In this document: positions 15,301-23,471 of the stretch, piece after piece
Layout: each line of letters begins with the position of its first letter
Position numbering within the stretch: the first letter of the stretch is position 1
Assembly (NCBI GenBank): GCA_002323795.1
Contig: DCPZ01000082.1
Coordinates: 1 to 27,744, forward strand
Origin: Flavobacteriales bacterium UBA1531
Lineage (GTDB): Bacteria; Bacteroidota; Bacteroidia; Flavobacteriales_D; Sanyastnellaceae
Direction: 5' to 3'
Length of the DNA: 27,744 bases
Position numbers and translations under genes: made by a program
The notes under the pieces: generated by a model
What the model saw: the letters and a program-made list of their open reading frames with translations, nothing else
What the model was told of the DNA's origin: nothing
Databases searched by the model: none

Positions 15301-16167
15301 AGCGATAATTGTGAAACGCCGGCAGTGACCGCTTGCGAAGAAGTCGTGATTGAGACACCGATTCCCGCTGATTTCACATCGGATACCACCCGTTCGTGTG
15401 TTCCCGGCGTATTTCAATTTGAGTCCTTGGTAGATCCGGCTCTCATTGGCCAAACGGAATGGTTCTTTGGCGATGGAGAGCTAGCCTATGAGAGCGCTCC
15501 TGCGCATGCCTACTTGAATCCGGGCTCTTATGACATTACGTTCAACATCACTTCCTTAATCGGTTGTGAGTACACGAATTTCCAACCGAACTATCTGCAA
15601 GTATTTACGCCGCCTTATGTAGGATTTACAGCCACACCTCAACCCACTAGGGTTCCTGATACAGAGATTTATTTTGAATCGGTAAACAGTTCAAATGTTG
15701 TCGACTGGTTTTGGCTTTTTGATAGCATTCAGAATTTGGGCGCTTCAACGGACGCCAACCCTGTATTTGAGTTTCCATATGATCAAGGGGGCAATTATCC
15801 GGTGACGTTGTCAGTCACGGATGAGAATGGTTGCACATCTCAGATTACAAGGACGATTGAAGTGTTGGATTTGTTTTCACTCTACATCCCGACCAGCTTT
15901 ACTCCGAATAACGATGGCAACAATGATGCGTTTTATGCGGTTGGTAGCGATATCGATCCCAACCGTTTTTCGATGCAGGTGATCAATCGCTGGGGCAACT
16001 TGGTGTTTGAAACGTCGGATATGAACGAAGCGTGGTACGGAAAAGCAAATGATGCTTCCGAGCACTACGCACCTGATGGAGTTTATTTCTATCGAGTCGT
16101 GGTTTACAGTGTGAGCAATCCTGCGGAACGCAAAGAAATCAAAGGATCGGTGACGTTGATGAGGTGA
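12343..16167 (+). CDS. Large secreted CUB/PKD/P-domain surface protein with T9SS type-B C-terminal domain
   Basis: Likely cell-surface or secreted adhesin-like protein; 1274 residues. It has a signal peptide (about 1-33, ending LQLMSQ). Domains follow in order: CUB (48-165, DYLYIYDGPD), PKD (171-268, WNFDDGS), proprotein-convertase P-domain-like region (318-487), a split Ig-like domain with a second CUB inserted (about 560-725), a SprB-repeat-like domain (about 757-842), Ig-like domains, two PKD-like domains (about 1010-1175), and the gliding-motility C-terminal domain (about 1181-1274). The last begins YIPTSFTPNNDGNNDAF and includes INRWGNLVFE. Type-B domains direct export by the T9SS, usually with a PorP/SprF-like partner, which is not present here. 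No protease catalytic domain accompanies the P-domain. Many Cys pairs suggest disulfides. Confidence 0.9.
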   Translation: MTILKENQSSRPTVKAFLLALLLMGNALQLMSQVFVISDNEGLPPDQTCTGVFLDAGLTDGAPYPPQDFTYTLCPDNPGDAVSVAFVAFGLQTNPNGNNSDYLYIYDGPDTGSPSMGSYTGNALQGLPVTATINNPTGCLTFVFQDNGPENENSPGWEANISCTTPCATPIAASSIVEPPLPNPDSISVGVCLDQEVVFGDNGSTPGLGFNLDSWIWNFDDGSIDTLSSASNVSHVFSEPGEYVVSLAVLDNNGCVSLNLQPLQVLVSTIPQFNSFQSTPVCAGSPAFVDGNPVQSVTWTALPPQVVAGETYLADGAGFSYTSELNFDFFEEGATLEDCEDLLSVSVNMEHSYLGDLDLSISCPDGTTVSLLSYPNGGGGTYLGEAVDFGSASNVPGVGYDYGWSPNPDFDTNIDDAGNSTSTTFTNNEGVEGTANIVNPGIYTSEGDLCDFVGCPLNGTWSFSVIDNLAIDNGFIFEWGLNLNPELIPGVTTFTPTIGLQADSSFWTGPGIVAQDFDANYCDIVLDTPGFYDYVFTVTNNFSCTFDTTLTIEVVEGPENNITAGPDQIFCGDPVELQGAFLGGGISPCAGSSETVVHCYDNNENTSWLYCPDNIGDGTMMEILFYDGQIEGFFDHIQVFDGDDNAAPLLLDLTGDYPESYVTATNPDGCLYVQFTSDGSVSCGSGNYDPVSWCAGCGQDACGFLWSWEPADNLTNANTSNPTVNTFDGIPTEYVAFVEPVGLNNCATTDTVFVIPGFDFTTSFSDPTCVLTDGTIVIEINEPPSDGPWTADLYENGVLVETINSNGGVDVFDDLVEGNYSVTLSDVAGCEYEVAFVLSPPQPMDFDLTPNPNICINGFATLETSSDMDPGETWTYTWDNGLSAGDVQVVTPVVDTDYTVFATDPNGCTSDPQTVSVQVYDSLNVSLSAPGLICGGAFAELEADVFNGGSGAGYSFDWTWQSNSVGGDVNYWVDYPDFTGTYCVTLSDNCETPAVTACEEVVIETPIPADFTSDTTRSCVPGVFQFESLVDPALIGQTEWFFGDGELAYESAPAHAYLNPGSYDITFNITSLIGCEYTNFQPNYLQVFTPPYVGFTATPQPTRVPDTEIYFESVNSSNVVDWFWLFDSIQNLGASTDANPVFEFPYDQGGNYPVTLSVTDENGCTSQITRTIEVLDLFSLYIPTSFTPNNDGNNDAFYAVGSDIDPNRFSMQVINRWGNLVFETSDMNEAWYGKANDASEHYAPDGVYFYRVVVYSVSNPAERKEIKGSVTLMR

Positions 16168-16189
16168 AACCACTCAAACGTCTGCGAGA

Positions 16190-16221
16190 AAAAAGGCCCC
16201 GGCAACTGCTAGGGCCTTTTT
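16190..16221. terminator. Bidirectional intrinsic terminator
   Basis: AAAAAGGCCC (16190-16199), a 12-base loop, then GGGCCTTTTT (16212-16221): a perfect 10-bp stem with A and T tracts on both sides. It sits between the convergent surface-protein gene (ends 16167) and the M1 lipoprotein gene (ends 16241), so it can stop transcription both ways. Confidence 0.92.
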
Positions 16222-16240
16222 CGTCCAGCAGATCGAGTAA

Positions 16241-18103
16241 TCAATCAAGCCTGAGAAGCTCATCCATTGTGCCTGTGGCGACGCTATGGTAATTGGGCCG
16301 AGCTTGCTTGTAGATGTTTAGAGCCATTTCTGTTTGGTCCGTTTCCACCATTGCTCGGTAAAGCGGAGTCAAGAACTTGCGCCGTCCGATGTTGATCAAA
16401 AAGGATTCGAGGCGGTTGTATGACGGTGCGTAATGACTTCGAACGCTCTGTTCGAGCCATGCAAACAATACTTCGTTGTTCCCCGTGGTCGAGATGTTCC
16501 AGGTGACATCTAATTCTTCCATGCGTTCCGCAGAAGTAGCATCGGATAAGTTGGAAAGGAAACGGTAACGCTCTTGGTAAACCCAACTTTCCCAAGGCAA
16601 TTCCGAGGTGGCTAAAGATCCAGCTTCCCAAGCAGCTAGGTTCGCGTCGACTTGTTCGATTCGTTCGGAACGCACTTTTGGACAATTTGATGGTAAACCG
16701 GGACCGAATATCCAGGCGTCGAGGTTGATTGCAGACAATCGTTCATCCGAATTCAGTAGATTTTCCTTTAAGTAAGCAATGAAGCGGTCAGTATCCATGA
16801 CATTGAAAGCGTGCTCGTTAAAGTAGGCTTTTAAGAAGGCATCAAAGGATTCCCGTCCCACAGTCTCTTCAATGAGTCGTATGAAGAAATAACCCTTGTC
16901 ATATGCAATGGCAGTCATGCCGTCGTCGGGGTTGCGGCTTTGTAGGTGCAGCTTCAGGTGTGTATCGTCGGGATTGGTATCCATGATTTCGTCAACCTCG
17001 TCAACCAACCCTTGATAGCTCAGGGTGGCAAGCATTTCCGAAATTTCACGTCCGTAAACAGCTTCCATGATGCGTTGTTCGAAATAGACCGTAAAGCCTT
17101 CGTTGAGCCAAAAATCATCCCAAGTAGAGTTTGTGACGAGATTGCCACTCCAACTGTGAGCCAATTCGTGTGCAACGAGTGATACAAGGCTACGATCACC
17201 GGCGATAATTGTCGGCGTAGCAAATGTCAACCGAGGATTTTCCATGCCGCCAAAAGGAAAAGCTGCAGGCAGCACGAGCAGGTCGTATCGTTCCCATGCG
17301 TATTTGCCGTAAAGTCCTTCAGCTGCAACCAGTAGGTCTTCCATTGTGCCGAATTCATATTCAGCAGCGTCGATGAGTTCGGGCACAGCATAAACACCGG
17401 TGTGAGGCCCCACTGAACGGAATTCTACATTTCCAACAGCGAGTGCTAGCAGGTAAGACGGAATGGGCTGGTCCATCCGGAAATCGTAATGACCATTTGA
17501 GGACTGTTCAGTTGGATTTGTAGCACTCATTAAGGCCATTGTACCTTCAGGAACGTCAACATGAGCTTCATACGTAAAACGGATGCCAGGGGAGTCTTGG
17601 CAGGGAATCCAAGTCCGGGCCAAAATAGCTTGGCTTTGAGTGAACAGAAAAGGCTGGTCGCCTTCCACCCAGAGTAACGCATCAGCAGCGGGATCACTGG
17701 CGTATTGAATGCTGATGCGTTTTGATTTGCCGTTGATAGGAATGCTCAACGGCTGACCGATGAACGGTTGTTCCGGCCCAATCGACCATTCAACAATTTT
17801 GCCATCGACAGTGACGGATTCGATGGTGAGGTCAACACAATCCAAAATAATGCGTTCTGCAGATTCACGAACGTCGATGTCATAGATGGCTGTGGCCCGG
17901 ATGATTCGATCATCAAAATTGACCGATGCATTCCAATTTAAATGAGTGACAACGGCTTCCTCTGGCTTGCTGAAGCTGTGAAAATCTGTGGCTCTTTTCA
18001 TTTCAAGAATGGCTTGGCTTTTTCGATCATTCTGGTCAGAGGAAATGCATCCAGGCGAGAAGAGAATGAGCGTTAGAGCAGTGGTGATGTAAAAGTATTT
18101 CAT
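16241..18103 (-). CDS. M1 family zinc aminopeptidase, LTA4-hydrolase-like lipoprotein
   Basis: Cleaves N-terminal residues from peptides, probably at the cell envelope. It has 620 residues. The N terminus is a lipoprotein signal with lipobox SPGC (Cys19). The catalytic domain has GGMENP (285-290), which binds the peptide N terminus, and the zinc site HELAH (312-316) followed 18 residues later by Glu335 in WLNEGF. Downstream helices match the leukotriene A4 hydrolase-type C-terminal domain. It is the last gene of a minus-strand cluster, 9 bases after bioY, and ends at a strong shared terminator. Confidence 0.92.
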   Translation of the reverse strand: MKYFYITTALTLILFSPGCISSDQNDRKSQAILEMKRATDFHSFSKPEEAVVTHLNWNASVNFDDRIIRATAIYDIDVRESAERIILDCVDLTIESVTVDGKIVEWSIGPEQPFIGQPLSIPINGKSKRISIQYASDPAADALLWVEGDQPFLFTQSQAILARTWIPCQDSPGIRFTYEAHVDVPEGTMALMSATNPTEQSSNGHYDFRMDQPIPSYLLALAVGNVEFRSVGPHTGVYAVPELIDAAEYEFGTMEDLLVAAEGLYGKYAWERYDLLVLPAAFPFGGMENPRLTFATPTIIAGDRSLVSLVAHELAHSWSGNLVTNSTWDDFWLNEGFTVYFEQRIMEAVYGREISEMLATLSYQGLVDEVDEIMDTNPDDTHLKLHLQSRNPDDGMTAIAYDKGYFFIRLIEETVGRESFDAFLKAYFNEHAFNVMDTDRFIAYLKENLLNSDERLSAINLDAWIFGPGLPSNCPKVRSERIEQVDANLAAWEAGSLATSELPWESWVYQERYRFLSNLSDATSAERMEELDVTWNISTTGNNEVLFAWLEQSVRSHYAPSYNRLESFLINIGRRKFLTPLYRAMVETDQTEMALNIYKQARPNYHSVATGTMDELLRLD

Positions 18104-18112
18104 GCGATATGT

Positions 18113-18697
18113 TCAAGCGACGTCGTCTTTGGAGGAGGGGCTGATTTTGGTCAAAGCGGCAGCAGCCCTTGAGAGAATGACCAGCATCAGGCCACCCAAT
18201 GCCGTCTTGATGAGCAAGCCTGGACCAAGTCGAATGAGTGTGGAATATACGGTCTCTTCAATGGGAACGATTGCTCGCTGCCAGAGCAGTCCCAAGCCGA
18301 GAATCAAAAGTTGACCCGAAAAGAGGATCAAAACAGCAATGATCATCTTGCTCTGAGTGCGCATCTCCATGGCCCATCCACTTAACATTGCAGCGAGTGG
18401 AAATGCCAACAAGAATCCACCTGTGCTACCTGTAAATCGTTCCCATCCCGATGTGCTGTAAGCGAATACCGGAGCACCAAATCCACCGGCTATCAAATAG
18501 AGGAGCACTGCCGCAGTCCCCCATTTCCAGCCCAAAATGGCAGGGACCAAAACCACGAGCAAGGACTGCAGTGTGATGGGAACGCCTTCTGTGGTTGTCC
18601 ACTTCATGGGTGAAAAAACCATTAACAATGCGAGGGCAACGAAGAATGCGGCTGCCGAGGCCCATGCAGGACCGGATTTGAGCTGTTTTTCAAACAT
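18113..18697 (-). CDS. bioY: BioY-type biotin transporter S component
   Basis: Integral-membrane biotin-binding component of an ECF-type vitamin transporter; 194 residues, the usual size. It has about six hydrophobic segments. Family signatures are GVPITLQSLLVVLVPAILG (38-56), LYLIAGGFGAPVFA (66-79) and GSTGGFLLAFPLAA (90-103). No ATPase or EcfT gene is adjacent, so it works alone or with shared modules encoded elsewhere. It lies between two M1 peptidase genes with gaps of 3 and 9 bases. Imported biotin would serve the carboxylase whose subunit is encoded at 5463-6983. No biotin riboswitch or BirA-type operator was recognised. Confidence 0.88.
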   Translation of the reverse strand: MFEKQLKSGPAWASAAAFFVALALLMVFSPMKWTTTEGVPITLQSLLVVLVPAILGWKWGTAAVLLYLIAGGFGAPVFAYSTSGWERFTGSTGGFLLAFPLAAMLSGWAMEMRTQSKMIIAVLILFSGQLLILGLGLLWQRAIVPIEETVYSTLIRLGPGLLIKTALGGLMLVILSRAAAALTKISPSSKDDVA

Positions 18698-18700
18698 CGT

Positions 18701-20518
18701 TCAGTTGCGTTGATAAATCCTTTGCCATTCGACTTCAAATGAAACCGTGTTGTTGTCGCGGTTCACATCAGCGGTCTGTCTCAAGGCATCTAGTTCGATT
18801 GATACAATTGGAGAGGACGTCACAATGGTGAAGGAGTAGGTTGGATGTGTCCAAGGCCAGTCTGGCAGCAATGTTTCGTTGTCAGCCAGCGCTTTATTAC
18901 CACGCATCATGGTCAAAGGCGCATGATATTGTTCTATTACACCATTGGCAAAAGTGATCGTGATGTTTTGAGGCATGGGCATAGCGCCTATGCGCTCCAA
19001 GTTGATCGTAGCTGAGGATTCATTTTCGTAGACAGATTTGATGGCGTAATCAATGGTGTGTGTGGTGTTGATGAAGTATTGGAAATACCAATCCAAGTCG
19101 AGTCCACTGGCGGCCTCCATGCATTGCTTCAACTCAAGTGGTCCAGGATGCTTGAACGACCATTTTGCGAAGTATTCCTGTAAGCCCTGATCCCGCGCAT
19201 TTGATCCGATAATCGCAGAAAGTTGTGCGAGTAGTACTTCCCCTTTTGAGTATGCAGCAACTCCGTATGCACGATTGGTCTGGTAGTGGTCTGCATGAGT
19301 GATCAGGGGCTCTTCATTGCCGCTCAAGGCTTGATTGATGTAGCTGCTGTATGATGAACGATGCGGGAAGCCCGAGGTAATGGCTTCTGCAAATAAGTGC
19401 CTCATGCACAAAGTGGTGACATAGCTAGTCATGCCTTCGTCCATGAACTCGTACAAGCTCTCATTTGTTGCCAGTACCGCTTGAAACCAAGAATGAGCCA
19501 TTTCATGAACGGTTACTCCAACCAAGCTACGCAAGCTCCTCTCACCTGTAATTAAAGTGGCCATTGGATATTCCATGCCGCCGTCTCCTCCTTGAATGAT
19601 GGAGTATTGTGGGTAGGGATAAGGGCCTACGAGCTCGTTTAGAAAAGCCATGGCCTTTGCCGCGTATTCCGGAAGTTCGGCCCAGTTCTCGTTGTACTCC
19701 TCGCTCGCTTGATGATAGAAATTGAGTGTTACCTCTCCAGCCTTGGTTGTGCTGTGCAGGTAGTCAGGGTCAGCAGCCCAAGCAAAGTCGATGACATCTT
19801 CAGCAATGAAATTCCACGTTCCTGAGCTGATGGCGGATTCCATGCTTTGTTGCAGCACGCCTGTGCCTCCGATGGTGTAGCCTTTAGGTGCATGAATGGT
19901 GACATCGTAATCTCCCCAAATTCCATGGTATTCCCGTCCAATGTAGGGTTCTGTGTGCCACCCATCATGGTTGTATTCACAAACCTTGGGATACCATTGG
20001 GTCATGGAGTATTCGATGCCCTCTTTGTTCATCCAGCCGCTTCGCCGTATTTGGCGTGGGACTTGAGCAGACCACGTCATCTCGAACGTAGCGCGCTTGC
20101 CAGCTCGAATAGGAGCGTTGAGTTGAACTTCTAAAATGGTTCCATCGTGGGTGAACTCTACAGTCTTTCCATTGACTTTGAGGGATTCCACCTTGATCCA
20201 GCCCCATTCTGACTCGGGCAATTCGACAATCCGTGACCCTACGCGTGAATCGGGATCAGAAATGGTGCGCGAACGCACGTCCATCATGCTCTCAGGCTGG
20301 AAGGCATTGAAAAATAGGTGAAAAAATGCGCGGTTCAATGCATCTGGACTGTTGTTCGTCAACTTGGCCGTCATTTGCCCATGGTATTGATGCAAGGTGG
20401 TATCCAGAGTGATGTCCATTGTGTAGTCGATTGCTTGCTGCCATCCGGGATATTGCGCGGAAACTTTTGCAAACGTGCTGACTAAAAAAATGAATGGAAG
20501 GATGGAGCGGATTGTCAT
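18701..20518 (-). CDS. M1 family zinc metallopeptidase, secreted or periplasmic
   Basis: Aminopeptidase-family metalloenzyme; 605 residues. It has a cleavable signal peptide (about 1-21, ending KVSAQ). The catalytic site is HEMAH (338-342) with Glu361 18 residues after the second His, and GGMEYP (313-318) replaces the classical GAMEN exopeptidase motif. It differs clearly from the other M1 protein in this cluster (GGMENP, lipoprotein), so the two are not a recent duplication. No T9SS C-terminal domain is present, suggesting a periplasmic location. It is followed by bioY after 3 bases. Confidence 0.9.
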   Translation of the reverse strand: MTIRSILPFIFLVSTFAKVSAQYPGWQQAIDYTMDITLDTTLHQYHGQMTAKLTNNSPDALNRAFFHLFFNAFQPESMMDVRSRTISDPDSRVGSRIVELPESEWGWIKVESLKVNGKTVEFTHDGTILEVQLNAPIRAGKRATFEMTWSAQVPRQIRRSGWMNKEGIEYSMTQWYPKVCEYNHDGWHTEPYIGREYHGIWGDYDVTIHAPKGYTIGGTGVLQQSMESAISSGTWNFIAEDVIDFAWAADPDYLHSTTKAGEVTLNFYHQASEEYNENWAELPEYAAKAMAFLNELVGPYPYPQYSIIQGGDGGMEYPMATLITGERSLRSLVGVTVHEMAHSWFQAVLATNESLYEFMDEGMTSYVTTLCMRHLFAEAITSGFPHRSSYSSYINQALSGNEEPLITHADHYQTNRAYGVAAYSKGEVLLAQLSAIIGSNARDQGLQEYFAKWSFKHPGPLELKQCMEAASGLDLDWYFQYFINTTHTIDYAIKSVYENESSATINLERIGAMPMPQNITITFANGVIEQYHAPLTMMRGNKALADNETLLPDWPWTHPTYSFTIVTSSPIVSIELDALRQTADVNRDNNTVSFEVEWQRIYQRN

Positions 20519-20591
20519 GGGAAGTTTTTGAAAGAGGCGAAACGTTGATTTCGGTTACCACGAAAATAAGGCCATCTGGACGGAGAATGAC

Positions 20592-22178
20592 TCAGAGTGA
20601 ATTTGATGCTGGATTCATTGAGCACTCGTCCTGAGGATCAATGGCATAGATCATCATGCGCTCTGCTGAGTTGATGGGGTTCAGCCAGGAGAGGAGTCGG
20701 TCCCATTTTCCGGGAGGAATCTGTTCAATATATCGCATGGAGGTATAAGTCTTTTTGTACTGCTCGACTCCTTCGCCCAAATGCTGACTTCCCGAGAAAA
20801 CGATGTAATTCGGGAATTCTCGGGTCGTGCTGTTGCACATTACTTGGCGATGATTTACTTCATCTGTGGCAATGTCGCTGCTCCAGTATTTTTCCCAAGA
20901 ACCACTATAGAATTGAGGCGGCATGGCTGGTTTGTCAGTATGAACAATCAGGAAGTTTTGGAGGTCACCGCGTTCATAGAGCGCGGTCATAGATTCCATG
21001 CGCGATTTCTTAGGCTGAACACAGCACAAAATCCCACCAATGACCAGGTTCAATGCAACGAAAAAGAATGCCAGACTGCGTTCTAATTTTCGGCGCTGCT
21101 TCCAGAAAGTGGATCGCTCGCGAAAGTGCATCCACCCGACACTTCCTGCGACAATTACAAACGGCACCATCGGTAAAATGAAACGTTCCTGTTTGTTGGG
21201 GAAATAACTGTGGAAAATGAAGAACACGAGAGGCGGAAAAACCAAAAGAGCGTGTTTGCGAAGGATGCTCCCCATGCCATAGGCCCATGCAAAGGAAAAA
21301 GGCGGAATCAGTAAACCGAGTATGACCCAAACGTACTGATGCCAAAAACCTTGCGGGTATCCGCTCGCGTGCGTGTTGTTGTATTCAATGTATGCTCTTA
21401 GCTGGGCAAATGGTCCCCCCCAAATGAAGACGTCTTGAATTTGTCCAAGGCTGAAGAACAGGAGGGATGACCCTGCTAAAACCCCAATTTCCATAATGCT
21501 GGCGACGGGACTTTTTCCAGAACGATGGTTGACCCAAGCGATGGCTATGGCCCATCCTACGCCAAATACGCCCGATTGGTAGCGCAAGGTTGTAGCCAAA
21601 CCAAGGCCAATGCCGGCGATGAACCAAGTTCGCCAGTTTCTTCTGTTTGCTGGTTTTTTGAGAACAACCCATGAGGACCACATCAATGGTGGAATGCAGA
21701 CAACCTCGACCAATTGGCGGGCCGCGAGGTGCGGAAACCAGGCAAAGCCAGCCAATGCCAAGCCAGCCCAAATCGCGCTTTTTCGTCCTCCCAAAACTTC
21801 AGCCAGTCGGTAGCCTAAAACCACCATCAATAAGCTGAAGAGACCGTGTGTCAAGCGCAGCACAAGCATCTGAGTCGTAGGGGCCACGATGCCCAATGCG
21901 AACATCACACGGAACAACCCAGAGACCAATCCGGGGTAAGCAAGGTTGGCTTGATGCGGCATTGGACTTTCAATTCCGTTTGCCAGTTGTGTCCATGGCA
22001 TCCAAGCATTGTAGTCCTCTCCAACGGCCCATGATGCTGCAGTTTCAATCACGAGAAAGTGATCGTCGTGCATGAGGTAACCGGGTGAATTAATCGCTGC
22101 TGTAATCCGGAACAAAAGTCCAATGAGAAGAATTCCCTTGAGCGGATTCTGTCGAAACCATCCGGCCACTGGCTTCAT
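20592..22178 (-). CDS. GT-C fold glycosyltransferase, GT22/ALG9-like
   Basis: Multi-pass membrane glycosyltransferase that would use a polyprenyl-linked sugar outside the membrane; 528 residues. Around ten hydrophobic helices precede a soluble C-terminal part (about 390-528). The first loop has YLMHDDHF (35-42), equivalent to the HPDE-type catalytic loop of GT22 mannosyltransferases. A later motif, SYFPNKQERFILPMVPF, resembles the HKEERF-type element of that family. It starts 5 bases after ribH. The polyprenyl-phosphate sugar synthase at 7716-8687 could make its donor, but that link is an inference. The sugar and acceptor are unknown. Confidence 0.8.
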   Translation of the reverse strand: MKPVAGWFRQNPLKGILLIGLLFRITAAINSPGYLMHDDHFLVIETAASWAVGEDYNAWMPWTQLANGIESPMPHQANLAYPGLVSGLFRVMFALGIVAPTTQMLVLRLTHGLFSLLMVVLGYRLAEVLGGRKSAIWAGLALAGFAWFPHLAARQLVEVVCIPPLMWSSWVVLKKPANRRNWRTWFIAGIGLGLATTLRYQSGVFGVGWAIAIAWVNHRSGKSPVASIMEIGVLAGSSLLFFSLGQIQDVFIWGGPFAQLRAYIEYNNTHASGYPQGFWHQYVWVILGLLIPPFSFAWAYGMGSILRKHALLVFPPLVFFIFHSYFPNKQERFILPMVPFVIVAGSVGWMHFRERSTFWKQRRKLERSLAFFFVALNLVIGGILCCVQPKKSRMESMTALYERGDLQNFLIVHTDKPAMPPQFYSGSWEKYWSSDIATDEVNHRQVMCNSTTREFPNYIVFSGSQHLGEGVEQYKKTYTSMRYIEQIPPGKWDRLLSWLNPINSAERMMIYAIDPQDECSMNPASNSL

Positions 22179-22183
22179 TGGAT

Positions 22184-22687
22184 TCAGCTTTTGTTTGCTT
22201 TTCGGGCTTTTAAAGCCAACATTTTGAGGCAGGCAACTGCCGCCTCAACGCCTTTATTTCCGTGTTTGCCGCCTGAGCGTGCGCGCGATTGCTCAATATT
22301 GTCGTCGGTTAAGACGCAAAAAATGGCGGGTTTACCAGAGTCAAGGCTGAGTTGCATCAACCCTTGTGTGACGCCTTGGCAGACATAATCAAAATGAGCT
22401 GTCTCACCGCGGATGACTGCGCCAATTGCGATCACAGCATCGCAAGGATTTGATCCTTCTAGCATCCACTTGGCTGCCAGAGGAAGTTCAAATGCACCAG
22501 GAACGGTGGCGATGGGCATTTGACCATCCTCAACTCCTGCCTCGTGCAGCACTTGAAGCGCACCATCACGGAGTCCACTCGTTATCTCATCGTTCCATTC
22601 AGAAACGACGATGCCCACGCGGAAGTGGGCACCGTTGGGCAGATTTGCCTTATCGTAATGACTTAAATTTTTACCAGTAGTGGCCAT
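22184..22687 (-). CDS. ribH: 6,7-dimethyl-8-ribityllumazine synthase
   Basis: Condenses the pyrimidinedione intermediate with 3,4-dihydroxybutanone phosphate in riboflavin synthesis; cytoplasmic, usually forming pentamers or icosahedral shells. It has 167 residues, normal length. Motifs are VPGAFELP (62-69), GAVIRGETAHFDYV (89-102) with the catalytic His98, and FCVLTDDNIEQSRAR. It follows the TPR gene after 27 bases. No other riboflavin genes and no FMN riboswitch are visible, as expected where ribH is unlinked. Confidence 0.96.
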   Translation of the reverse strand: MATTGKNLSHYDKANLPNGAHFRVGIVVSEWNDEITSGLRDGALQVLHEAGVEDGQMPIATVPGAFELPLAAKWMLEGSNPCDAVIAIGAVIRGETAHFDYVCQGVTQGLMQLSLDSGKPAIFCVLTDDNIEQSRARSGGKHGNKGVEAAVACLKMLALKARKANKS

Positions 22688-22714
22688 GCAATTGGCTTTG
22701 GACAGTCAATCAGA

Positions 22715-23407
22715 TCAGTTGCTAGCCAGTGATGCTGCAAGTGCTTCAGCGCCATTTTTTTGCTGGCTCTTTGGATACTCTCTGACAATTTCATCGAGTC
22801 GATTTTTTGCAGCACCATTGTTGCCCAACTCTATTTCAACCAAAGCAATTTTGTACAGATACATCGGCGCAAGGACTGATTCAGCTAAACTTGAAGTTGC
22901 ACCGGAGATGGCTTTTTCAAACGCGGATTTGGCGGCATCGTAATCACCCAATTCGACTTGGCAGTCGCCAATGTTCCCTGAAGCGAGAATTGCGATGACA
23001 TCATCATTCATTTCAGCTTTTTCAAATGCAGATATGGCATCTTCAAAAGCACCTGCGTCACGGTGCACCATGCCCATGCGATAGGAGGCTCTTGCGCCAG
23101 CTGCTGTGCCGCTGTGGTCATTCATTACCTCTTCGAGGCCTGCCGCAAATCCATCACCATATGCCGCGAGATCCGTGGAATCCATTTCAAAGTAGCTCTC
23201 TGCTCTCCAGCTGCTTTCTTCCGCCTTCGCCTCTGCAGGAGCTGCGATGAAACTTTGGTAGGCAAGAACGGCAACGATCAAGGCTGCAACGCCTCCAATA
23301 CCATAAGTCAAGGATGATCGGTTTTCGTCAACGAACTTCTCTGTTTTCGTGTATGCTTCGCCTACGTCGAGTAGGGTGTCATCTTCGGGCTTTGTTTTTT
23401 TCGCCAT
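22715..23407 (-). CDS. Membrane-anchored TPR protein, YfgM-like
   Basis: A 230-residue protein with a short cytoplasmic N terminus, one membrane helix (about 35-55, SSLTYGIGGVAALIVAVLAYQ) and a periplasmic tetratricopeptide region (about 95-220). Repeat units such as GAFEDAISAFEKAEM and GDYDAAKSAFEKAI are clear. This layout resembles YfgM, a periplasmic chaperone-network protein. The function here is not established. The frame is open back to 23473, but the ATG at 23407 (MAKKTKPEDD) avoids overlap with the divergent recF gene and follows a promoter box at 23450-23457. It heads the minus-strand cluster with ribH. Confidence 0.8.
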   Translation of the reverse strand: MAKKTKPEDDTLLDVGEAYTKTEKFVDENRSSLTYGIGGVAALIVAVLAYQSFIAAPAEAKAEESSWRAESYFEMDSTDLAAYGDGFAAGLEEVMNDHSGTAAGARASYRMGMVHRDAGAFEDAISAFEKAEMNDDVIAILASGNIGDCQVELGDYDAAKSAFEKAISGATSSLAESVLAPMYLYKIALVEIELGNNGAAKNRLDEIVREYPKSQQKNGAEALAASLASN

Positions 23408-23449
23408 GGGTATTTTGTTGGGTCGAATATTTTGTCGTGTAAGACCGAG

Positions 23450-23457
23450 CAAAAATA
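23450..23457 (-). promoter_or_regulatory. -7 promoter box for the TPR-ribH operon
   Basis: The minus strand reads TATTTTTG, a TAnnTTTG match, 42 bases before the TPR start codon. Here a normal leader of about 38 bases is predicted, unlike the exonuclease and mnmA promoters. No -33 TTG is found at the classic distance. Confidence 0.5.
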
Positions 23458-23471
23458 GTGAAATTCGCATC

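Noticed and set aside
23349..23471. Upstream extension of recF and the overlapping extension of the TPR gene
   Set aside because: Both extend into each other's 5' ends; the standard N termini of RecF and the TPR protein begin at 23472 and 23407.
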